NCBI GenBank assembly: GCA_021796055.1
Contig: JAJYOS010000210.1
Location: 1-8,900 of the forward strand
Source: Bacteroidota bacterium
Lineage (GTDB): Bacteria > Bacteroidota > Kryptoniia > Kryptoniales > JAKASW01
Direction of reading: 5' to 3'
DNA: 8,900 nucleotides
Made by a program: the position numbers and the translations under genes. Shown one piece after another: positions 1 through 5,169 of this stretch (positions are counted from its first letter, which is position 1; each line of letters opens with the position of its first letter). The notes under the pieces are model-generated. The model worked only from the letters and a program-made list of their open reading frames with translations. It had not been told where the DNA came from and did no database searches.

Positions 1-420
1 GCACCTCCCGGTGCCTATGGCACTGGTGATTAACTGTTTTATCCCGACAAAGGGACTCAGAATTCCCCCCTTCTTTGCGACGCCCTCAATCACCATCGGG
101 ACGCCCTCGCCCTTCACGTCCGCTGCCAGCTTGATGGATATCCAGCCCACGATTAACCCGCCCAGTGCCGGGACAATCGGTATGATGACATACCTCTGCC
201 AGCCCTGTAGGTTGATGAGGTTGGAGACACCAAAGAGACCGGCCGGAGCGTGGAACAGAAGTTCCTCTACGACCACGATCATTTTGTAAAACAGGATTGC
301 GCCGAAGGCGGCAAAGATGCCGGTAATTACCGCAAGGACCAGGTGCAGCGGTTCCTGGGAGAACTCAAACTTGGAAAACCATTCCAGCAGCTTCTCTTTT
401 ATTTTGAAGAAATACTCCAT
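1..420 (-). CDS. CLC-family chloride channel/transporter, N-terminal part (runs off the left edge)
   Basis: This is the first 140 residues of a CLC-type integral membrane protein that would carry chloride or a related anion, either as a channel or as an H+ antiporter. The start is ATG at 420, five bases after the stop of the upstream glycosyltransferase, so it is the last visible gene of that operon. An amphipathic N-terminus (residues 1-20) leads to a hydrophobic helix at about 26-50 and a second at about 77-95. The CLC selectivity segment follows as KGEGVP (about 102-107), then a KKGG turn and the IKQLITSAIGTG stretch that precedes the GREGP motif, which lies outside the window. The classical segment is GSGIP; here the Ser position is Glu. 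Many bacterial CLCs have GHGVP at this point, so loss of Ser is not unique. The last two codons at the edge read Arg-Cys where the family has Gly-Ser/Ala, so a frameshift at the edge is possible. The family call is firm; the transported ion and mechanism are not known. Confidence 0.85.
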   Translation of the reverse strand, partial: MEYFFKIKEKLLEWFSKFEFSQEPLHLVLAVITGIFAAFGAILFYKMIVVVEELLFHAPAGLFGVSNLINLQGWQRYVIIPIVPALGGLIVGWISIKLAADVKGEGVPMVIEGVAKKGGILSPFVGIKQLITSAIGTGRC

Positions 421-425
421 CTTAG

Positions 426-740
426 TTAAGATTTCCTCAGTAGTTTCGAAGCAGATGAGAATGCTTTCGTCACTTCAATTGTGTTTATGTCTCCCCCCCG
501 TCCGAGTATGAACCTGTGCTTGCTTCCGAGCGGTGCCCATTGAAGAGGGTCGGTCGGGCCGAAAAGCGAGAGTGTCGGAGTTCCGACTGCCGCCGATAGA
601 TGCATGATGCCCGTATCGTTGGTGACCACCATATCCATTTCTTTCAATAGCCCCGCGATGAAGGATACCGTCTTATTCCTGACACGGATGAACGGGACCT
701 TGATGATGTTTATCAGGTGCTCGATTACATCATGGTCCAT
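426..740 (-). CDS. C-terminal fragment of the interrupted GT9 glycosyltransferase
   Basis: This is the downstream piece, 104 residues if it restarts at ATG 740, six bases after the internal TAG. It carries the conserved donor-binding DTGxxH motif and the LFGPTDP loop but no N-terminal domain. AGGG, overlapping the TAG, lies 4 nt before this ATG, so stop-and-restart translation is physically possible. Whether the two pieces would reassemble cannot be seen from sequence. It ends with TAA at 428-426. Confidence 0.6.
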   Translation of the reverse strand: MDHDVIEHLINIIKVPFIRVRNKTVSFIAGLLKEMDMVVTNDTGIMHLSAAVGTPTLSLFGPTDPLQWAPLGSKHRFILGRGGDINTIEVTKAFSSASKLLRKS

Positions 741-746
741 CGGACC

Positions 747-1565
747 CTACGTCCGGAATATCTCTGCGTCATGTTCGTTATGCAGCAGGTCCGACAGCCT
801 GGCGAAATTCACCACGTTCCAGCGATTTGGCAATTTCCCGGCGCCTGCGTGCAGTGCAACCCTTCTTCCAGATTTTCCCGATGCCCTCACAATGAACGCA
901 GCGACTTCGTCCAGCGTTTTCTTGTCGACTTCATATTCAAGTTGCCCGCTGCTGTCGCTACGCGTGATTCCCAGCGGCTCGGCGACTTTCATGTTCCTGA
1001 AAGACTGGTGGGCGATACTCTTTTCCCATCGCAAGTCGACCGCGATATCGTAAACGGAACTGGTCTTGTTCGGTTTACTTTCCAGTGAACGCGGTCCGAT
1101 CTTTGTCCTGGCTTTCACGAGGAACGCGAGCAGGTCATTAGTCAGCGAGATCGAAACGTTCGAAGGCACGAGGAGCAAATCATAATCCTTCCGCAGGTTC
1201 CTCACGAATGTGAAGAAGAGGGCCGGCTTCCTGTAGAATGTCAGCTTGTCATAATTGATGAGGCTCGTGACGTGCTTGCAGCCCGTGATGGCATCTATGT
1301 TTTGCGGAGAAACGACAACCGCGAGTTCGTCGGGAGAAAATTTGGATCGCAGAGCCCGCAGCAATGGAACCGTGCAGAGAACGTCCCCGAACTGGTTGTG
1401 CTGTCTTATGACGATTATCTTTTTTATGGGCCCTGCTGCTTCGAGACCGTGCCAGTGTCTGTGTCGTGGGGAGGATATCTTTGCGAGGAGGAATCCAGCT
1501 GTTTTCTTGGCCAGCCGTTCCAGGAATCTCCCGCGGCCGTTGCTCCCGGGCGTGCCTTTCAACAA
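747..1565 (-). CDS. N-terminal fragment of the interrupted GT9 glycosyltransferase
   Basis: This is the open part of the gene before the internal TAG: 272 residues containing the whole N-terminal GT-B domain and the beginning of the C-terminal domain (ALHAGAGKLPNRW at about 239-251). It ends just before the sugar-nucleotide-binding region, so this piece alone should not be a complete transferase. The N-terminus is basic (GRFLERLAKK and nearby residues), as is common where these enzymes contact the membrane. Confidence 0.7.
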   Translation of the reverse strand: MLKGTPGSNGRGRFLERLAKKTAGFLLAKISSPRHRHWHGLEAAGPIKKIIVIRQHNQFGDVLCTVPLLRALRSKFSPDELAVVVSPQNIDAITGCKHVTSLINYDKLTFYRKPALFFTFVRNLRKDYDLLLVPSNVSISLTNDLLAFLVKARTKIGPRSLESKPNKTSSVYDIAVDLRWEKSIAHQSFRNMKVAEPLGITRSDSSGQLEYEVDKKTLDEVAAFIVRASGKSGRRVALHAGAGKLPNRWNVVNFARLSDLLHNEHDAEIFRT

Positions 1566-1568
1566 CTG

Positions 1569-1573
1569 CTCCT
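1569..1573 (-). promoter_or_regulatory. Shine-Dalgarno overlapping the upstream stop codon, for the GT9 gene
   Basis: AGGAG on the minus strand shares bases with the TAG stop of the 65-aa membrane protein gene. It lies 3 nt before the first TTG (1565) and 6 nt before the second (1562). The spacing favours the second TTG and implies translational coupling of the two genes. Confidence 0.55.
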
Positions 1574-1769
1574 ACTTCTTCTTGAGCTCTTCGTAGTGGG
1601 CGTCTTCGATCTTGTCACGGTCTATCTTCACTTCGTTTTGCTTCCTCTTCTGGGCCTCTCTATGGGATTCATAGTCTCTGATTCCCCTATGCACAGCATT
1701 CCGGATAAGGCCTTTGATGACCAGGTAAACGACGTATAAAAATATCAGCCAGCTTAAGAATTCAAACAT
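1572..1769 (-). CDS. Small single-pass membrane protein, 65 aa (DUF4834-like, tentative)
   Basis: The protein has 65 residues: one hydrophobic segment at about 4-24 (LSWLIFLYVVYLVIKGLI), then a strongly charged Arg/Lys/Glu-rich tail that looks helical and cytosolic and ends in EDAHYEELKKK. The layout of a short N-terminal anchor followed by a charged tail with an acidic aromatic end resembles the small DUF4834-type proteins of Bacteroidota. I make that assignment only tentatively, and no function is known. The ATG at 1769 overlaps the TAA of the upstream kinase gene (TAATG), so its translation is almost certainly coupled to that gene. Its own TAG contributes to the Shine-Dalgarno of the glycosyltransferase gene after it. 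The tight coupling on both sides supports it being a real gene despite its size. Confidence 0.75.
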   Translation of the reverse strand: MFEFLSWLIFLYVVYLVIKGLIRNAVHRGIRDYESHREAQKRKQNEVKIDRDKIEDAHYEELKKK

Positions 1770-2425
1770 TACTTTAATATCGGGTTATAGTACTCTGCGA
1801 CCTTCCGTGGCTTCAGAATTTCCGAGGCCAGTCTGTTGAAATCGTTTTCGTCGTTCACGAAATCGATTTGATCTGCATTCACTATCAAGAGAGGGGTCGA
1901 TTTGTAGCGGAAAAAAAAGTAATTGTAGGCCTCATTCAGGCCCTGTATGTATTCTTTTGAAATGCTTCTTTCGAATTTCCTGCCGCGTTTTCTTATGTTT
2001 GCCATGAGGTGATCCACGTTACACTGCAAATATACAACAAGGTCGGGCTTCGGAACCGATTTCTCCAGAAGACTTACAAGGCTTTCGTAAAGCCGAAGCT
2101 CGTCGTCCTGCAAATTCAAATAGGCAAATATCTTATCTTTCTCAAACATGTAATCGCTGATTATCATCTGTTCAAAAATATCCATCTGCGTCAATTGCTG
2201 CTGCTGTTTGAACCTGCTCAGAAGGAAGAAGATTTGCGTTTGAAAGGCATAATGCTGAATATCGTCGTAAAATTTGTCCAGAAAGGGGTTTTCCTCGAAC
2301 TCTTCGAGTACCGGTCGTGCGTTCAGGAACTTCGAAAGCTTTAGCGTCAGGCTGGTCTTCCCCGCGCCTATTACGCCCTCGATTGCTATGTGCTTAAAAT
2401 CTGTGGTGAAGTTTTCCAATTCCAT
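1769..2425 (-). CDS. Deoxynucleoside kinase (deoxyadenosine/deoxyguanosine kinase family)
   Basis: This 218-aa cytoplasmic kinase of the dNK family phosphorylates deoxynucleosides with ATP in purine deoxynucleotide salvage. The P-loop is EGVIGAGKTS at residues 16-25. It is followed by LEEFEENPFLDKFY, which contains the substrate-site Glu, a glutamine-rich helix, the ISDYMFEKD segment, KPDLVVYLQC, and the Arg-rich LID RKRGRKFE near 147-154. Length and motif order match bacterial dAK/dGK rather than eukaryotic thymidine kinase 2. The frame is open back to 2485, inside folK, but ATG 2425 is preferred. It lies 2 nt after the folK stop, has AGGG 6 nt upstream, and places the P-loop at the usual distance from the N-terminus. 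The exact base preference cannot be read from sequence alone. Confidence 0.9.
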   Translation of the reverse strand: MELENFTTDFKHIAIEGVIGAGKTSLTLKLSKFLNARPVLEEFEENPFLDKFYDDIQHYAFQTQIFFLLSRFKQQQQLTQMDIFEQMIISDYMFEKDKIFAYLNLQDDELRLYESLVSLLEKSVPKPDLVVYLQCNVDHLMANIRKRGRKFERSISKEYIQGLNEAYNYFFFRYKSTPLLIVNADQIDFVNDENDFNRLASEILKPRKVAEYYNPILK

Positions 2426-2427
2426 GT

Positions 2428-2958
2428 TTATCCCTGTAGGACCGAGGAACTTTCGAATCGCCTGACTTCCGAGCCATCCTCGCAATCATCGAGAAGTTGT
2501 TTCAGTGTTCTGTTGAAAAGCGGGTGAACAAAATCAGGGGCAATCTCGCATAGCGGCTGCAGGACGAATCTCCTGAGGTGAGCCCTGGGATGAGGAACGG
2601 TGAGGTCATCCGTTTCGATCTTCAGAGGGCCGTAGAAAATGATGTCTATGTCTATCTCCCGTTCTCTCCAGCGATCTCTCGGAACACGCCCCAAATCTCT
2701 CTCGATTACTTTAAGCCTGCGCAGCAGATCGCTGACGCTGATGGGAGTCGAGACGATGGCGGCGACGTTCAGGAACTTCGGCTGGTCGGCATAACCAACG
2801 GGTTCGCTTTCGTAGACCGACGACAGTTCGACTTGCCGGGATCTGGATAGAGCTGAAAGCGAACGGACAGATTTTCTGAGATATCCGATTCTGTCGCCGA
2901 TGTTCGATCCTAATGAGAGGTAAGCTTCCGTCTCATCTGACGCCGAACTACTTGACAC
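2428..2958 (-). CDS. folK: HPPK, 2-amino-4-hydroxy-6-hydroxymethyldihydropteridine pyrophosphokinase
   Basis: HPPK transfers pyrophosphate from ATP to 6-hydroxymethyl-dihydropterin, the step after FolB in dihydrofolate synthesis. Numbered from GTG 2958 (176 aa), the motifs are SLGSNIGDR (15-23), the SSVYESEPVG loop (46-55), and WREREIDIDIIFYG (97-110), whose Asp103 and Asp105 match the two Mg-binding aspartates. PHPRAHLRRFVLQPL follows. The start is uncertain: the frame is open to TTG 2985, but GTG 2958 is the last possible start before the conserved core and has GAGAGG just upstream. Either start overlaps the end of folB, so the two genes are coupled. There are no missing residues among those I can check. 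The family is normally about 160 aa; the extra length is a Ser-rich N-terminal stretch. Confidence 0.93.
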   Translation of the reverse strand: MSSSSASDETEAYLSLGSNIGDRIGYLRKSVRSLSALSRSRQVELSSVYESEPVGYADQPKFLNVAAIVSTPISVSDLLRRLKVIERDLGRVPRDRWREREIDIDIIFYGPLKIETDDLTVPHPRAHLRRFVLQPLCEIAPDFVHPLFNRTLKQLLDDCEDGSEVRRFESSSVLQG

Positions 2959-3319
2959 GTACCCTCTCGGTTTCAAATTCAACAAAGTCTACGACCCCCC
3001 CTACCTGCGGAGTGTGTTTTCGGACTTTGACAACCACCCGGTTCAAAAGGGAAAAGTTGTTGAGTATGCTGTCGGCTATCTGCGTTCCCAGCGATTCTAT
3101 CAGATAGAACCGCTTCTCGATGACGAGTTCCTTGATCGATTTGTAGACCTTCTGATAATCGACGGTTTCCTTCAGTCGGTCGCTTAGTGCCGCCTGGGTG
3201 AAGTCGCCGAACATTTCAACGTCGACCTCGAACTTCCCGCCTGAAACCTGCTCATTCGTCAGGACACCATGGTACGCATAGAACGTGGCATTATTGAGTC
3301 GTATACACTGATCTTTCAT
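2948..3319 (-). CDS. folB: Dihydroneopterin aldolase
   Basis: FolB cleaves 7,8-dihydroneopterin to 6-hydroxymethyl-dihydropterin and glycolaldehyde, supplying the substrate of the folK product encoded next. The protein is 123 aa, a full-length single tunnelling-fold domain. It shows FYAYHGVLTNEQ (13-24) with the conserved substrate-binding Glu23, ETVDYQKVYK (51-60), LIESLGTQIADSIL (73-86) with Glu75, and VRKHTPQVGG (99-108) with catalytic Lys101. The ATG at 3319 has no convincing Shine-Dalgarno. A promoter places transcription start only about 6 nt before it, so translation may initiate on a nearly leaderless mRNA. It is the first gene of the operon that runs to the left window edge. Confidence 0.93.
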   Translation of the reverse strand: MKDQCIRLNNATFYAYHGVLTNEQVSGGKFEVDVEMFGDFTQAALSDRLKETVDYQKVYKSIKELVIEKRFYLIESLGTQIADSILNNFSLLNRVVVKVRKHTPQVGGVVDFVEFETERVRVK

Positions 3320-3331
3320 CGGCTTGGTTTA

Positions 3332-3360
3332 AATATAGGACGGCTGTCAAAAATTTTCAA
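3332..3360 (-). promoter_or_regulatory. Sigma-70-like promoter for the folB operon
   Basis: On the minus strand, TTGAAA (3360-3355) is followed by a spacer of exactly 17 nt and TATATT (3337-3332); each hexamer matches 5 of 6 consensus bases. The -10 region also reads TATATTTA with TTG 20 nt upstream, close to the TTG/TAnnTTTG pattern described for Bacteroidota housekeeping promoters. Expected transcription start is near 3325, leaving a 5' leader of about 6-7 nt before the folB ATG. Confidence 0.7.
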
Positions 3361-3367
3361 GGATTTG

Positions 3368-3398
3368 AGCCGTTTCAATTGCCCGTGCGGGACCGGCT
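3368..3398 (-). terminator. Imperfect nested hairpin after the 66-aa gene, possible weak terminator
   Basis: Arms AGCCG and CGGCT (3398-3394 and 3372-3368 on the minus strand) enclose an inner CCCG/CGGG pair. It lies just after the TAG at 3411 and before the folB promoter, where an operon boundary would be expected. The nearest T run is about 15 nt away and overlaps the promoter, so it is not a classical intrinsic terminator. Confidence 0.25.
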
Positions 3399-3410
3399 GA
3401 AATCTACAGA

Positions 3411-3611
3411 CTACCGGTCAACTCTTTTCGTTCCGGTCCGGCTGTTTCGATCGGGCGAGATCTTCATCGTGTACGATTTCAACTCAAAGAAAAAAGCTAC
3501 GATGACGAGTATCGCGATAATCGGAAGAGTGAAATCCAATCTGTCCGTGAAAGACAATATCTTGACGGAGGATGAGTCCTGAATGGCGGTTTGCAGTAAG
3601 GAGAGCGTCAT
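3411..3611 (-). CDS. Small single-helix membrane protein coupled to cytochrome b, candidate bc-complex subunit
   Basis: This 66-residue protein is read from ATG 3611, which shares one base with the TGA of the cytochrome b gene (TGATG), so translation should be coupled. The sequence is a polar N-terminus of about 27 residues, one clear transmembrane helix at about 28-44 (FTLPIIAILVIVAFFFEL) ending in Glu-Leu-Lys, and a basic, Arg-rich tail (DRNSRTGTKRVDR) likely to be cytoplasmic. I do not recognise a family. The same frame stays open upstream through the cytochrome b gene, but that part is an out-of-frame shadow and the real gene is the 3' end. By position and form it could be a small subunit like those of b6f complexes, or supply a final helix that the fused cytochrome b lacks. 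It contains no Cys or His, so it cannot bind haem itself. Confidence 0.65.
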   Translation of the reverse strand: MTLSLLQTAIQDSSSVKILSFTDRLDFTLPIIAILVIVAFFFELKSYTMKISPDRNSRTGTKRVDR

Positions 3612-4657
3612 CAGTGAATTTTCATGGAGATATCTCCGAAGACGGTCATTGCAATCAGGTAAACCAGCACCGCTATCCCGAAGAGAGTAAATAGGGTGCT
3701 CTTTTCGCCCTTCGCCGATTTGCGGTCGAGGATGGGTATCGCCAGCCACACCAGTGCGCCCAGCGTGATGCTTCCCATGGCAACGGCCCTTGAATATATT
3801 CTGAGACTCTGATACATGAATAGAAAATACCACATCGGTTTGGTCCCTGCCGGCGCAGGCTGAAGAGGGTTGACTTTTGAACCCAAATTTGCAGGAAATA
3901 CCGTAGCAAACGTTAGCAGGACTGCCAATCCGACCGTCCAAACGGCTGCGTCCTTCAGCAAGTGATCCGGAAAAAACCTCGTGTGCCTGTCGTAGCTCGA
4001 CTGTGAAATGGGCACGCTCGAACCAAAGACCTGGCCAAGAAACACATGCAAGACGATAAGAGTCAGAGTCAGAAGAGGCAGGACGACCGTGTGCAGCGTA
4101 AACATTCTGTGCAGAGTAGCTGCGCCGACATCGGAGCCGCCCATCAGGACTCTTGATAGGTAGCCGCCGATAATCGGCAGCACACGCGGAGTATTCACCC
4201 CTATCTTCGTCGCAAAGTAGGACAAAGTAGTCCACGGAAGCAGGTATCCGGTGAATGCAAATGCCAGTATCAGGGCCAACGTCAGGGCACCTATTATCCA
4301 CATCGCTTCGCGCGGTTTCCGGTATGCTTTCGTGAAGTAGGTGGAGAACATGTGCACCAGGACTACCGCGATCAGAAAATTGGCATTCCAGAAGTGAATC
4401 GATCTTATTAACCAGCCGTAGTTCACCTTTTCCATTATGAATCTGACCGATTCGTTGGCTGACGAGGGAGTGGGAGAATAGTAGAAGGCCAGCAGTATTC
4501 CCGTCACTATCTGCACCACGACTAGGAAAAGCGCGAGGCCGCCGAAGTAATACCATACAGTGTATTTGTGTTGAGGGACGGTCTTCTGTCGAATCCAATT
4601 ACGAAGGGGCCCGATGTCTGCGCGTTCCTCTATGAACCGAATTAGTCTACGTTTCAT
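3611..4657 (-). CDS. petB: Cytochrome b (b6-type with fused subunit IV) of a bc-type quinol-oxidising complex
   Basis: This is the di-haem membrane subunit that oxidises (mena)quinol together with the Rieske protein. Numbered from ATG 4657 (348 aa), helix B has His88 and His102 and helix D has His189 and His204. The 15-residue step in helix D is the b6 type (mitochondrial cytochrome b has 14). GYLLPW follows in helix C at 138-143. After helix D, three hydrophobic segments (about 239-255, 291-311 and 325-342) form the subunit-IV part, so about seven helices in all. Oddities: the Qo motif is PMWY (274-277) instead of PEWY, and Tyr37 stands where b6 has the Cys that binds haem c(i/n). Starts at TTG 4666 (overlapping the Rieske TGA) and GTG 4660 are possible, but ATG 4657 with GAGGG upstream is preferred. 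The downstream 66-aa gene overlaps its stop. The family call is very firm; activity is uncertain because of the motif. Confidence 0.92.
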   Translation of the reverse strand: MKRRLIRFIEERADIGPLRNWIRQKTVPQHKYTVWYYFGGLALFLVVVQIVTGILLAFYYSPTPSSANESVRFIMEKVNYGWLIRSIHFWNANFLIAVVLVHMFSTYFTKAYRKPREAMWIIGALTLALILAFAFTGYLLPWTTLSYFATKIGVNTPRVLPIIGGYLSRVLMGGSDVGAATLHRMFTLHTVVLPLLTLTLIVLHVFLGQVFGSSVPISQSSYDRHTRFFPDHLLKDAAVWTVGLAVLLTFATVFPANLGSKVNPLQPAPAGTKPMWYFLFMYQSLRIYSRAVAMGSITLGALVWLAIPILDRKSAKGEKSTLFTLFGIAVLVYLIAMTVFGDISMKIH

Positions 4658-4662
4658 CACCC

Positions 4663-5103
4663 TCAAACAGTTTTCGCCGGTGCTGAGACATAGATCTTGT
4701 CGCCCTCGACAGACACGTCATATTCCTCGAGCGGGCGCTCTGCCGGTCCCCTCAGAACCCTGCCGCTGATGCTAAATTCGCTCCCATGACAGTTGCAGTG
4801 GAAGTAATCTCCAACCGGCCTGAATGAAACTGTGCAGCCCAGGTCGGTGCACTTTGCCGACAAAGACCTGTAATTGCCGTTTGGCAGTCTCACAAGTACC
4901 GCGGCCCGGTCAAGAAGCCTGAAGAACTTTGCGGAGTTGAGGTTCATCTCTTCTGCAGTAGCGACAAAGATTCTGCTCTGCTCGTCCGGGGTGACGGACG
5001 GTGGGTCGAAAAATCTTAGAATGGGATAAATTACATAAACCGTAATTGCTGTAATTCCGCCCGCAAGAATCCGGTTCAGGAATTGTCTTCTAGTCGATGC
5101 CAT
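4663..5103 (-). CDS. petC: Rieske iron-sulfur protein with altered cluster-binding box I (CTDLGC)
   Basis: This is the high-potential [2Fe-2S] subunit of the bc-type complex, 146 aa, from ATG 5103. The N-terminus has TRRQFL (4-9), a Tat-type twin-arginine motif, and one hydrophobic anchor at about 12-29; such Rieske proteins are exported folded and keep this helix as anchor. The cluster-binding region is otherwise standard: box II is HCNCHGSEF (102-110) with Cys103, Cys105 and His106, then GRVLRGPAERPL with the Pro-loop. Box I is Cys85-Thr-Asp87-Leu-Gly-Cys90, where the family has Cys-Thr-His-Leu-Gly-Cys. The His that ligands the outer iron and faces the quinol is therefore Asp (codon GAC, one base from CAC). 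Both disulfide Cys are kept. It is followed directly by cytochrome b and preceded by a 66-nt gap with no promoter I can defend. Identity is certain; whether a normal cluster forms is open. Confidence 0.92.
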   Translation of the reverse strand: MASTRRQFLNRILAGGITAITVYVIYPILRFFDPPSVTPDEQSRIFVATAEEMNLNSAKFFRLLDRAAVLVRLPNGNYRSLSAKCTDLGCTVSFRPVGDYFHCNCHGSEFSISGRVLRGPAERPLEEYDVSVEGDKIYVSAPAKTV

Positions 5104-5153
5104 ACTAAGCCATTAACATGAAAGTGGCTGGTTGTTGTTCCGTTTATTTGAGG

Positions 5154-5166
5154 ATCCGGGCCGGAT
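5154..5166. repeat. Short perfect inverted repeat between the lipid kinase and Rieske genes
   Basis: ATCCGGGCCGGAT: arms ATCCG and CGGAT around GGC, starting 3 nt after the lipid kinase stop. It could fold as a small hairpin and mark a transcript boundary, but there is no T tract, so a terminator role is only a guess. The rest of the 66-nt gap shows nothing recognisable. Confidence 0.3.
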
Positions 5167-5169
5167 TAT

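Larger units (their letters stand above)
426..1565 (-). pseudogene. Glycosyltransferase family 9 (heptosyltransferase-like) gene interrupted by one in-frame TAG
   Basis: Read through the stop, this is a 379-codon gene of normal length for GT9, the ADP-heptose:LPS heptosyltransferase-like family that adds sugars to the lipopolysaccharide core on the inner face of the cytoplasmic membrane. The N-terminal Rossmann domain has the IVIRQHNQFGDVL signature (about residues 50-62). The C-terminal domain has the diagnostic VTNDTGIMHLSAAVGTP and the following LFGPTDP. Codon 273 (749-747) is TAG, and both sides are in the same frame, giving IFRT-stop-GPMD. Many family members have a Trp or Gly here before GP, so TGG to TAG is a simple explanation. 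The start is TTG at 1565 or the adjacent TTG at 1562. An in-frame TAG, the stop of the upstream gene, excludes anything longer, and AGGAG at 1569-1573 fits the second TTG better. The substrate cannot be named from sequence. Confidence 0.8.

Noticed and set aside
747..749. TAG read as a sense codon (pyrrolysine or other recoding) in the GT9 gene
   Set aside because: TAG is the ordinary terminal stop of the 65-aa gene (1572), folB (2948), the 66-aa gene (3411) and the lipid kinase (5170). No pyl genes are visible, so a mutation or error is simpler.
2426..2485. N-terminal extension of the deoxynucleoside kinase (20 extra residues)
   Set aside because: It lies inside folK, has no ribosome-binding signal, and would push the P-loop unusually far from the N-terminus; ATG 2425 fits better.
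3612..4598. Long minus-strand reading frame overlapping cytochrome b, continuous with the 66-aa gene
   Set aside because: Its translation over 4598-3612 has no recognisable motif and lies out of frame with a fully convincing cytochrome b. Only the last 66 codons (3611-3411) look like a real gene.
5104..5169. A promoter for the Rieske operon in the 66-nt gap
   Set aside because: No pair of -35/-10 hexamers with 16-18 nt spacing is present. Transcription from the upstream exchanger/lipid kinase unit is equally likely.
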